DNA of 64,000 bases from Cunninghamella blakesleeana (Eukaryota; Mucoromycota; Mucoromycetes; Mucorales; Cunninghamellaceae). Below are positions 49,023 through 60,002 of the stretch, one piece after another. Location: positions 434,001-498,000 of the forward strand of contig JAFCIZ010000007.1 of the NCBI GenBank assembly GCA_017871115.1, in the 5' to 3' direction. A program made the translations under genes and the position numbers. Within the stretch, counting starts at the first letter, position 1, and the number at the start of each line of letters is the position of its first letter. Under the pieces are notes generated by a model. The model ran no database searches. It was not told the origin of the DNA and saw nothing but the letters and a program-made list of their open reading frames with translations.

Positions 49023-51859
49023 TTAATGATTTTGATGATGGAAAGGAAGGAATTGATGGCGATGAAAAGAATGACGTTGTTGTTGTTGTTGCTGCGAAGA
49101 AGAGTGGTGACTATCCTTATTATCCTTATTATGAGTAGACATATTTGTAGTGGTAGTAGAAGAGGATGGTGAAGAAGATGCTGAAGTTAATGATTTTCTT
49201 TGCCAACCTTTTTGAATCAAACCAATTTCTCTTTGAGTTGCAGGACTTGGAGGACTATTTAAGTCCAATTTATGCCAATCTGCTGTTGTAAAATTACTTA
49301 CTTGACCTAATACCTTTTCTTCTAATTTCATTAATTCAGCTACAAATCCAATATTTGGTGATACCCAAGGTCTTGCTTTAATCACATGTCGATAGGCTCT
49401 TTTTAATGTCCATCTTTCAGTAATGACGAAATAAGCTAAAATAACTGCAACTGATCTTGATTTCCCCGCTTTACAATGTACATATATAGGTTCATGATGT
49501 TTTTTTGCTTCATCTATTTTTTTTTTTTTTAGAAAAAAGAAAGAAAAATAAATATCACTTTAATATTACCTTTAATTTATTATATTATATTATATTATAT
49601 TATACACACTAATTCCTCTTTTTCAATAGTCTATATATAAATGCTTTCCTTTCAAGAAAACAAATAATAGTCCTTACTTATAATTGTCACTGCCTTTCTT
49701 AAAGTAGATTCCACATTTTGCATTTCTACAGTATCTCTAGCTGCTAACTTTGAATATTTAAAGGTTTCCTTTAATCCTGGTACATCATCATCACATTCTT
49801 CAGCCATATTAAGAATTCGTTGAATCGATCTTTCTTTTAATCCATCCATTTGTTCCACATTTGCAATTTCAGGTCCAAGATATAAAAATCCAGGTACAAT
49901 GGCTGAAACGATAAAAGCGTATTCATTTTCTGTCATAGGAGTTGGTTCTTGTTCACTTTCCAATCCATCATCTATATACATTTCTTGATGAAGGTGATGA
50001 TGATGATGATGATCATCGCTTTGTTCAATAAGTGACGAAGGGTGTATATCTATATTACCATTGTTATTATTATTATTATTATTATTATTGTTGTTGTTGA
50101 TATTATTATTACTATTATTCAAACTATTATTGTTATTATTTATTAAATCTACACGAGTAGATGAAGAAGAAGATACTGAAGTTGTTGTAATTGATGATGA
50201 TGATGATGATGATGATAACGATGATGATGGTGATGATGATGAAGCAGGAGGTGGAAGATTCGATGATTTGGTATGATCACTATAAACATAAGAAGATGGT
50301 ATATTTGAAGCAGAAGAAGAAGTTGGTATTTTGGAGGAAGGAGATGATAATGGCGAAGCTTGTTTTATAGTTGATAATTGTTGAGAGGAAATAGATCGAT
50401 TTAATGTATCTGGTTGAGAAAAAAATAGAGGTTCATTAGACGAAGAAGAAGAAGAGGAATGTTTTAAATGATGATGATGACTATTGTTATTGTTTTGTTT
50501 TGTAAAAAGATCACTCTTATTAACATGTTGATCTTGTTTTAATGAAGAATGAGTTTTTAATGAGGTAGAAATCGATTTTGGTTTTATATTAGGAGGTTGC
50601 CGATGTTTATTACGTACATTAGTAGTATCCAAAGAAAACAAACTTGCTCTTCTTTGCATATTTGAATTAGTAGCTAAATGAGAAGGAGTAGAAGAAGTGG
50701 TAGTTGCACTTCTTGATAAAACAGGAGTGATTTTTGATGGCAAGGAAAGAAAGTCATTCTTTTTCTTTTTATTACAGTTATTTTCTATGGGATCATGGTA
50801 CCGATTGTTATTATTATTTTTGTGCAAGAGTTGGCTTTGTATATCATGTTTGTTTTTACTATTCAGTTTATTTTCTACGGTTGGTGATGACAATAGCAGA
50901 GGATCGACGGGGGTAGTAGGAGTGATGGGAGGATCTAAATCAATAAACTGGCCACGTTTATCCCACAATTCAAACGCACGAAAGCCGCCTTTTAACCAAA
51001 CAACATTTGCATGAATATCACTTTCCCCATGATGATTAGAAGAAAAAAAGGAGCTGAGAGCGCCAACCAAGGTCCAAGCAGAAGTAGACTTATCGGCATC
51101 ATCCATTTGTTCGTCATACACAATCACAGTGCTAGAAAGGTGCCGGTTCGTCTGTTTCTTTTCACGCTGGTACTGCAACCATTGAATGTAATCATTTAGC
51201 CCGTTGGTCGTAGTAATAAAGCTATCCAAGCTAAAATTGGAAATGGTACCGCGGCGATATCGTTTTAAGAGCAAAGTGGGCAGGTTGACGTTGATAGAGC
51301 CTTGGATTCTTTTCATTTCATAATCGGGCTGTTGGCGCATATCTATTAATAAAGGCATATCCTTTTGCTGCTGATAAGATGAGGAAGATGATGTAGATGA
51401 TAGCAATTTAAAAAGTTGCTCGGGAGAAAATGATTGCGACGATTCAATGGCTTTTATTAAAGTATCGCTGGCATTGCTATTCCCGTGAGGACTTGTTCTT
51501 GTAGAAGTGCTTTGTTGAAGAGAAAGCGTAGGAGGAAGATTATTATTATTATTATTATTGTACTGTTCTTGCTGCTGATTAGTAGGTTCATGTTGTTCCT
51601 GAATATTATAGAAAGGATCAAATAATGAAGTAAAAGCATCATTCTTATTCTGAGCCACATGATGGCTTGGAAGATTATTTGACGTATTATCATCAACTAT
51701 TTTTGAATCATTCTTCAAGGGCTGAGTTAGAGGTGGTAGTTCTGGTGGTGTGTTATTATTTTCCTTTGTACTAAAATTGGTTGAAAAAGAATGAATAAAT
51801 TGATTTATATCAAGTAACTTTTTTTTAGTTGGTTCATTTTCTTTTTGATCAAGATTCAT
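49023..51859 (-). CDS. MAP-kinase-phosphatase-like: rhodanese (CH2) + dual-specificity phosphatase
   Basis: Two exons (49678-51859 and 49023-49513) encode 890 residues. A Cdc25/rhodanese-like domain spans about 165-315 (MPLLIDMRQQPDYEMKRIQG, VIVYDEQMDDADKS, NVVWLKGGFRAFELW). The usual catalytic Cys position reads YDEQ, so it is probably a non-catalytic docking module as in MKPs. A Ser/Asn/Gln-rich linker of about 330 residues includes a long Asn run. The DSP domain begins VPGFLYLGPEIANVEQMDGL, has a general-acid Asp at about 709 (AARDTVEMQNV) and the catalytic loop HCKAGKSR with Cys741 and Arg747 just after the intron. The C-terminus (WHKLDLNSPPSPATQREIGL, then Ser/Gln/His-rich) ends FHHQNH. 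Expected role: MAPK inactivation in wall-integrity or mating signalling, as for yeast Msg5; the substrate is inferred. Confidence 0.85.
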
Positions 51860-52658
51860 TTAAATAAAAGTAAAAGAGAGAGTGAAAGAAACAGTGTGTG
51901 AAAATGAGAGAGAGAGACAGAGAGAGAGACAGAGAGAAAGAGTAAGAAAAGGGAATAAGGTAAAAAATAAAAATTTATGTCTATATGAAAAAAAAAAAAA
52001 AAGAGAAAGAAAGGTAAAATTATTTTCGGAGTTGTCTTTTTCATTTTTATAAAAAAAAAAAAATAATAAAAATATGAGAGGGAGAGAAAATAATATGTTT
52101 ATATTTATATAAACTGAACTCCTTGTTGTTATATTACAGTTTTTATTTATTTATTTTTATTTTAATCTATATATATATTTAATATTTTAATATAAATATA
52201 AAGTGAATAAACAACCATCTTTTATTCTATTTTTGATAATCTTTTTTTATTGGTAAACCAAAAAAAGAAGCATTGTTTCACAATGATTTACATTATAAGT
52301 TAAGAGGTTTTTTTTTTATGAATGACAAAATGTATAAAAGATCAGCTGGATATATAATATAGTTTTTTTTTTCAAAAAAAAAAAAAAAAATGAATAAGAT
52401 GGGTGTTATTTGCATAAAATTTAACGTTTTTGGTAATATAAAAAAAAAATTCAACTTTTGCTTCATAAAATAAATATAGTCATAAAAAGCATATATAAAA
52501 TAGAATACGTAGTAGATAGAAGAGGTAAAAGAAAAAATCATATATAAAAAGATATCAAACATAAAGAAATATATATAAATAATAATAGTAAAAAAAAATA
52601 AAATAAAATACAATCCAATAAATAAATAAAAATAAAGAATTACGTATATATGTGCTTA
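51860..52658. other. Intergenic, purine-rich promoter region
   Basis: 51865-52060 is a strongly purine-rich (GAGA/AGAAAG) tract on + strand, i.e. pyrimidine-rich on the coding strand of the phosphatase gene upstream. The rest is AT-rich 3' flank of the coiled-coil gene. No gene. Confidence 0.5.
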
Positions 52659-53088
52659 TCATTGCTGTCTATTTTGTAACTGATCTTGCAATTCGCTTAT
52701 TCTTAACGTTTGTTTTTCTACTAACGCCATCAACTGTTCAATACGATAATAATATTCTGTTTGTAAATGTTTTGATTCATCCAATTTCTTTTCAAGAAGG
52801 GCTATATATGCTTCTTGATTTAGTTTATGTTGCTGTTGTTGATGATTATTACTATTGTTATTATTATTTATCGATATGTCAGAAGGTATACTATTCTATT
52901 AATAACAATAGGAAAAAAAAAAAAAAGAAAAAAAGAAAAAGTCCAATTAATTTATTAATATCTAACTTTTTAAAAAAAAATTCTCTTTATCATAATTTTA
53001 TTTCCTTGTAAACCAGTTTATTATTACATATATATATTTATATTTATAGATATATTTATATATATATTTATATATATTGTTATATATT

Positions 53089-53119
<31 letters not shown>

Positions 53120-53542
53120 TGTTATATATTTATATATATATACATATATATATATATATACATGTATAATAAATCAACTTACATTTAGAACAGGGTATAC
53201 TTCATTAGGTTGATAAAGAGGCGTTGAGGTCATCATATTCATAGATACTTGTTGTTGTTGTAAAGGTAATTGCTGTATTGATTTATTCATAGATATAGAA
53301 GTTGAGGTCATAGAAGAAGAAATGGGTTGCATAGAATTTGTCAGATTATTAAAATACATATCAGTTGTAGTAGTAGTATTGGTAGTATTAGTAGAACCAC
53401 TGGTAGTAGAATTATTATCATTTAAATTGTTTTGTAATAAAATATTAGAAAGTGGTTGAGTTGTTATAGGATCAGTATAATACATATGTTCTGGGCCACC
53501 ACTACAAGAGGAATTAGGTGAAGCATAAAGATGTTCTGACAT
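52659..53542 (-). CDS. Small Ser/Thr/Asn-rich protein with C-terminal coiled coil
   Basis: Two exons (53183-53542 and 52659-52895), both phase 0, encode 198 residues. ATG at 53542 gives MSEHLYASPNSSCSGGPEHM; an upstream in-frame TTG was ignored. The N-terminal 120 residues are low-complexity (Thr/Ser/Asn/Gln/Met), with YTDPITTQPLSNILLQNNLN and MSTSISMNKSIQQLPLQQQ-like stretches. Exon 2 begins Asn-rich then forms a clear coiled coil: AYIALLEKKLDESKHLQTEY followed by YRIEQLMALVEKQTLRISEL. It may be a regulatory or scaffold protein; I do not recognise a family. The intron holds an AT-rich minisatellite. Confidence 0.65.
53077..53160. repeat. AT-rich minisatellite, two tandem units of about 42 bases
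   Basis: In the intron of the coiled-coil gene, a TATTGTTATATATTTATATA-like unit is repeated twice in tandem. Confidence 0.7.
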
Positions 53543-53959
53543 ATTGAGTTTTATATTTATAAACAAATAAAAGAAAAAAAAAAAAATAATAATAGATAAA
53601 GACCAAAAAAAAAAAAAAAAAGAAAGAGAGGGAAAAAAAAAAAAAATAGGAATGGTGAAAGTTGGGTTTAAATATTATAAAAAAAATCCGGGAGAAAGAG
53701 AAAAATAATCTTTTGGTTTATTTTGGCTTGTACCCAAAAAAAAATGGCTTTGACATATTAGGGTTTTTTTTTAATTAAATAAAGGCTGCTGTGGTTACAT
53801 TTCTATATTTACACCTGTAATCTTAATTGACACCATATAATAATCATCTATACATACATAATATATCTCTATTTATAAATTATTTATTTTTATATTTTAA
53901 ATTTTAAATTTTAAATTTTATAATATTATATATATATGTATAAATATATATATGTATAA

Positions 53960-54000
<41 letters not shown>

Positions 54001-54061
54001 TATATATTCATATGTTTATATAGACATATATATATATTACATAATAAAAGTACATCATATA

Positions 54062-54095
<34 letters not shown>

Positions 54096-54142
54096 ATATA
54101 TAGAATTAAGACTGGTTTTTTTTTTTTACTCGTTTTCCAAAA
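53543..54142. other. Intergenic; (TA)n and TTTAAA-type repeats, no gene
   Basis: Contains a repeated AAATTTT block at 53897-53923, (TA)n at 53968-53998 and (ATT)n at 54061-54094. The J-protein 3' UTR lies at the right edge. Confidence 0.5.
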
Positions 54143-55900
54143 TTATTTTTTATTGTCCGTGGTATCATTAATAGTTGAGGCATCAGCTTTTACTTTTTGA
54201 TATATATTACCAATCATTCTTAAACCAATAGCACGCTCTTTACGAGTTTCTTTGGTAGCATTTGGATCATATAATACTTTATCACATACTTCACGTAAAA
54301 CACTTTCCACTTCTAATTTTGATCCACGCCAAATAGCCTGTAATCCCTATATTGATAGATCCGTTCATGCATAATAACAAATAAAAATAAGGAGAAAAGG
54401 ATATAATTAAAATCTATTTTTACTTTTTTATAAACATCTTATCTATATTTTACCTTTGCGGCAGCTTCTTCTTCAAGCTTTTGTTTTTCTTCTTCAGTTA
54501 ATCCCTTTTCTTCAGCTTTTTGTAGTTCGCTAAAGCTATTTTGGAGATCTAGAGCGGTTCTTAAAGTGCCAACCGTTTCGGAAAAGATATATCCCTTTTC
54601 ACGAACACTATGAAACATTCCTCCCAATCCAAAAGCAATGTTTTTTCCAAGATATTGGTTAGCTTTGGTAACATAGGTGTACCCAATAGCATGCAATAAT
54701 TCAACACCATAGTTTTCGGTTTTCAATTCTTCTGCTTCAATTTGAATAATCGATTGGAACGCTTGAATCGACGTCTCTAAAGTGTTGTCTGGTAATTCCG
54801 TATACAAACTTAATTTGTTAATTAATTTTTCTGCCAATACATCTACTCGCTTGTTTCTTGTTTCCAATCGCTCTTGTTCAGCCTTTTCCTTTTGTGCTTC
54901 CTTTTGTGCTTTTTCTTCAGCCGTTAATTGGCTCTCATCTTCGCCTTCTTCTGATTCTGCCGTTTCTAACGCATCTCTCATGTCTTTTCCAATGGATATT
55001 TCACCTATAATATCTACAAATTTATCACCACCAAAGGATTGTTTAAAGAATTCTTCAGGGTCAACTAGAAAAGAAAAAAAAAAAAAAAGAAATAATAAAA
55101 CGTTGAGAATGACAATCATTACGTTTCTTTTAATATATATTCTTCCTTTTCATTTCTCTCTCTCTCTCTCTCTCTTTTACCAAATCCTCCATCAGGCTTG
55201 ACTCCATTTTCTTCACCAAATTCATTATATCGCTTTCGAAGTTTAGGGTCTGATAATATTTGATAAGCTTCAGATATTTTTTTAAACTATAGAAACAAAT
55301 CAATATAAATAGAATAAATAAACAATAGTGATGATAAGAATTAGTTATTTTTAAAATAGAAACCAATAGAGAATTAATAATGGTATCAAGTGATATCTAT
55401 GTATGACTTTACTTTATCTTCAGCTGTGGGATCATTAGGATTTTTGTCAGGGTGGAATTGAATGGCTTTTTTACGGTAAGCTTTTTTAATATCATCTTGA
55501 GTAGCTGTTACTGATACACCAAGTAAATCATAATATTCTGTTGAAACGGGATTTTCATCTATATATCAAAAGAAATGAAAAATACCAAATACACTTGTAA
55601 ATATCCTTTTTTTCTATACTTTTTTATTTTATTTATTGATTTTTTTTTTTTTTTTTTTTTACCTGAACCCCGCTTTCGACTCACTTTTGGTTTGGTTGAT
55701 CTGTTGTTGTTGTTATTATTTTTAAGTGCTATTCCTGAAGCATCTAGTTCAAACTCAATGACTTTATGACAAGCCCAGCATTTTACTTGAACTGTTTCAT
55801 TTTTATGACTGGAATCTGATAAAAATTCTATTGGTGTTAGACAATCTTTACAAGTGGTTTTAATATATGGTTCAGGTTTTCTCGATTCTATTATTGCCAT
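54143..55900 (-). CDS. J-domain (DnaJ) protein, Caj1/Djp1-type, with N-terminal four-Cys module
   Basis: Five exons encode roughly 435 residues. Caj1/Djp1-type J-proteins stimulate Hsp70 ATPase and help in peroxisomal/mitochondrial protein sorting. The N-terminus has two CxxC pairs (Cys17/20 and Cys41/44: CKDC, CWAC), a likely zinc ribbon, then a Lys/Arg/Asn linker. The J-domain starts [20 protein letters not shown] with the catalytic HPD at residues 115-117 and [20 protein letters not shown]. The remainder matches the DnaJ-X domain: [40 protein letters not shown], then a Glu/Lys-rich helix and a last exon ending [20 protein letters not shown]. All exon phases fit. Cysteine role in zinc binding is inferred. 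Confidence 0.9.
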
Positions 55901-56347
55901 GATTATCTTCTTTATTTATTTGGTTTATCAAGTAAAAAAAAAAAAAAAAGAATAATAATAAAAAAGAATATTGTACAAAAAATGGCCAAGTAAACAAAAA
56001 AAATAAGGGAAGGGAATGAAAAAGAGGAACATTTGAACCTTTTTTTTTTCACTATCAAAAACTTTTTTACAGCTCCGCTTTTTTTCGGAATGAACCCACG
56101 TGATAAAATTCATGCTTCAAACAATGACATACTTTTCGAATAAAGAACTGATGGAACCTATAATTGATTTATTAACTAAAAAGCATAATAAAAAAGAAAT
56201 ATACATTTATATATATATAATATTAACTTATAATAATAATAAAATGCTACATTAGAATAAAAAAGTATTTACACTAAAAAATTTGGAGAGAGAGAGTATA
56301 TAAAAAGGAGTAAAAATGATAAGCAATATAGAATTAAAAAAAAAAAA
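55901..56347. other. Intergenic between CCCH gene 3' end and J-protein start
   Basis: AT-rich spacer with an A run at 55934-55949. It should hold the J-protein promoter. Nothing else recognised. Confidence 0.5.
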
Positions 56348-57279
56348 TCATTGGAAATAAGAGGAAGGGGAAGATGTTGATGAAGATGAACAAGAAGTTG
56401 AAACAGCATGATCGTCATTGTCTGTGGAGAAACATAAAGAAGAAAGTGAAGAAGAAAAGGATGTGTAGGGATTAGTTGTTGTTGTATCATTAGTAAAAAA
56501 TGAAAAATTTTTATTATGATGACCATTCATTATAAAAAAAGGCTCATGTTGTTGTTGAACATTAAGTGTTAATCCAACTTTTGAATTCCATAATTTATTT
56601 TTATCCATGATAGGATCTATAATTTTATTAATAATCTTATTATTATCACCTTTTATAAAAAAACGCGATTCTTTACGTGGTGTTATTGGTATAGTTATTG
56701 AAAGGAATGACTTGTCTTCATCTTGATGGCCAGAAGATCGATGATCCGCAGTTACCAATGACGTGGTACCAGTTCCATTGTTTTTTTGTTGATTCATTAC
56801 ATCTGTAGGAAAATCAATATCATCATGGATATATGTACATCGATTCCCATATGAACAAGTCCCATCTAAATGGTAAGCTCTACATACTTGTGTTTTATAT
56901 CGATTATGGCGCGGTATCATTCTTAATTCCATTTCGCCATGAGCATAGCGACATTTTGTTCCATATCTATCATTAATATGTATATATAATTGAATGAATA
57001 CTAATCTTTTGTTTATTTAATTATTTAATGAAAAAATCTTTATTACCTGCAAGTACCAAGTTCAGCCCAATTGCGACAATATTCAGTTTTATATAAATCA
57101 GACTGCTTAATTTTAAAATGTTTATTATTATAAGTATTGTTATTGTTATTGTTATTATTATCTGATATGGGTAATAATGTTGATGGTAGGAGTGATGATG
57201 GCTGTTTCGTATAAGGATTATAATCTTGCTGCTCTATCTCCTTATCGTATACTGCTGAATAATCATTTTCCAAATTCAT
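56348..57279 (-). CDS. Tandem CCCH zinc-finger protein (tristetraprolin/Zfs1/Cth2 type)
   Basis: Two coding exons give 283 residues. TTP-family proteins bind AU-rich elements in mRNA 3' UTRs and promote decay. Finger 1: Cys68-x8-Cys77-x5-Cys83-x3-His87, preceded by the DLYKTEYCRNW lead-in. Finger 2: Cys106-x8-Cys115-x5-Cys121-x3-His125, preceded by NRYKTQVCRAY. The 18-residue linker between them (GEMELRMIPRHNRYKTQV) is the canonical spacing. The intron falls inside finger 1, between codon 78's bases. The N-terminus is Asn-rich (NNNNNNNNTYNNK) and the C-terminus disordered Ser/Thr-rich (PSSYFQ end). RNA binding is expected; targets unknown. Confidence 0.92.
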
Positions 57280-57539
57280 ATTTATATAATTATTTTTTTT
57301 TTTTAAAAAAAAAGTAAATAAATAAAAAGAAGTAATGAAAAAAGAATAAGTTTATATATAAAGAAAAGAAAAAAAAATGTATAAAGCAATTAAGTATTAT
57401 ATATATAAAGATAATGTATAAGAATAATATATTTACACTTAAAAAAAGAAAAGGAAAGGAAAAGAAAGTAAAAGAAAATATATAATAAAATAGAAAAAGA
57501 AAAAGAAAAAAAAAAGAAGAAAAGGGTAGAAAAATTATA

Positions 57540-57595
<56 letters not shown>

Positions 57596-57810
57596 GGTAT
57601 CAATTTATCAGTTTCTTTTTTTAAAATTTCCTAATATATTATTATTTATTGCAGGATTTTTTTATTAGATATACTTGCTTTAGTCTGGATTAAATTTTCC
57701 TTTTTATGAGAATCCCAAAAAAAAAAAAAAAAAAAAGTGACAACAAAACGAGATAGAGTGAGTATATATATATGTTTATTATAATAATGATAATACTAAT
57801 AATAACAAAA
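57280..57810. other. Intergenic with a (TA)n run at 57544-57592
   Basis: Purine-rich A/G tract (57440-57535) then about 24 TA units, then AT-rich sequence to the Lcl2 stop. No gene. Confidence 0.6.
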
Positions 57811-58355
57811 TCATCTAACAAGTTGTTCGCATTTTTCATTCCCTCTAATACAAGTGTACCAGTCTTTACCAAGTTGGCACTTTATATCAGTTGCAAGATG
57901 ACAAGGACATTGAATAGGTTGGCTTACACATTTGTTCGTATCTGGACATAAATACCCATTTACACAATCTATAATAATTATTATATATATAAAGGATATG
58001 TATGTGAGATATGTATATATATATAAATATGTTTATATTACTAGACTAATAATAAATTAAGAAACAACTTATATATATGTATGTATGTATGTATGTGTAT
58101 ATTTGTATGTGTATATGTGTGTATGTGTGTGTGTGTGTATGTAAATTATATTTGTACTTGTATTTATATACCTTGATTCCCTGGTTTTTTATTTCGTAAG
58201 TTGGCTGGTAAATTGTGTCCAAATAGGATTCCTTCATCATGATTATTGTTATCTTGATTACCAAATATTATATTTTTAAAATCAAAAGAATAACAAGGTA
58301 TTATATTGTTTATTAATAAAATAATAAGTAGACTTAAGCCGATTGTGTATTTCAT
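57811..58355 (-). CDS. LCL2: Lcl2-like secreted/ER protein
   Basis: Two exons (58172-58355 and 57811-57968) encode 113 residues. Yeast Lcl2 is linked to chronological life span and ERAD. An N-terminal signal peptide (MKYTIGLSLLIILLINNIIP, then CYSF) is followed by an Asn/Asp/His-rich spacer and the Lcl2-type core CVNGYLCPDTNKCVSQPIQC then PCHLATDIKCQLGKDWYTC. The YLCPDT...CV...CPCP pattern is diagnostic of the family; the second CPCP Pro is replaced (CPCH). Cleavage is expected near CYS/F. The tail is CEQLVR. ATG at 58355 is the first in frame. The intron is rich in (GT)n/(TATG)n. Confidence 0.82.
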
Positions 58356-58735
58356 TTTTTTTTTAATGATAATCTATAATTAAGAGAAAAAAGGAAGGTT
58401 TAAGTAACGTGGAGAGATATTTTTTTTTTTTTTTGACTTATAAAATTGTAACGTGGAGAGATAAAATTTATTGTAAAAGAAACGGAGTTTTAAAATACTC
58501 ATAGCTTAAATTCGAACAAACTTTATCTTTTTTTTGAATGCATTTTTTTATTTCTGTCTTTTATAATATTTAAATTACAAAATGATTTTTTATATATGAA
58601 TTAAAAGGGAAAAAAAAAAATGAAAAAAAAAAAAAAAAAAAAAAATGATGAAAATAATAGTAGAAACAATTAAATAATAGAAAGAAATAATAAAAAATTT
58701 TTATCCATATTGTTCAAATTCAAGTACCATTTTTA
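58356..58735. other. Intergenic, T- and A-runs, no gene
   Basis: Contains a duplicated AACGTGGAGAGAT element (58408-58420 and 58450-58462), the Lcl2 promoter, and an A-rich run at 58610-58645 near the ABC gene's 3' end. Confidence 0.5.
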
Positions 58736-59959
58736 TTACTCATTTTGATCTTTGATATCATCATTTGAATCTGAATTATCTACGGTGGAATTATTTTCAT
58801 CATATAATTGTTTTTGCCACATTTCATAATAAATACCATCACCTTCACCATTGGTAGCTTTTCTTATCAATTCTTCATGACTGCCCATTTCTACTACTTC
58901 ACCATTTTTAATTACACAAATAATATCAGCATTTTGAATGGTAGATAATCTTATACATGGTAAAAAAAAAAAAAGTTATTAGTTTCTTTCTTTTTTTGTA
59001 CGTATAAAAGTAATTTATGATAATGATTGTATAATTATCATTATTTACCTATGAGCAATACAAATGGTAGTTTTGCCTTTTGACATGGTTGTTAAAGCTT
59101 CTTGAATATATCTTTCAGTTGTACTATTGATTCAAATAAAATAAAAAAAAAAAAGGAATGGATGATTTAAAAAAACTGAATAAATTTCTTTTTTCTCTTA
59201 ACTTACGTATCCAATGCACTAGTAGCTTCGTCCAATAAAATAATTGGTGGATCTTTGATAATGGTTCTTGCAATAGCCATTCTTTGTTTTTCACCACCAG
59301 ATAATCGTAATCTATAAAAAAGGAAATGAAAAAAGAAAAATGAGAACCACTATTTTTAATCTTTTTTTTTTTTATTATTTTTTATTCTTCTATTTTTCTA
59401 TGTCATTTTCTTTTTACCCTCTTTCACCAACTTTTGTTTCATATTGATCAGGGAAACCCAAAATACTATCATGAATTTGGGCTGATTTAGCTGCTTGAAT
59501 AATTTTTTCATCAGAAGCATGAATGTCCCCGTAACGAAGATTATACATGATAGTATCATTAAACAAGACTGTATCTTGAGGTACTACCCCAATAGCTTTA
59601 CGTAAAGAATCCTGTTTCACATGGCGAATATTTTGTCCATCAATGTAGATATTACCAGATGTAGGATCATAAAATCGGAAAAGTAACCTTAATATAGTAC
59701 TTTTGCCAGAACCAGAAGGACCAACTAGGGCTACTGTGGAACCAGCGGGGACCTTAAAACTGACACCCTTTAATGCTGTTTGTCTTTCATCATAACCAAA
59801 TACTACATTATCAAATACTACTTCTCCTTTCTTCACTGAAATATCTTGAGCGTCTGGAGCATCTTGTACGGCTTGTTTTTCGTCAAAAAGTTCCAACATT
59901 TTTTCCATATCAATAAAGTTTTGTTGGATCATTCTATAATATGTACCAAAGAAATGAAG

Positions 59960-60002
<43 letters not shown>

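Noticed and set aside
52293..53011. Long Phe/Tyr/Ile-rich frames on both strands
   Set aside because: Products of poly-T and (TA)n sequence; the coiled-coil exon at 52659-52895 explains the region better.
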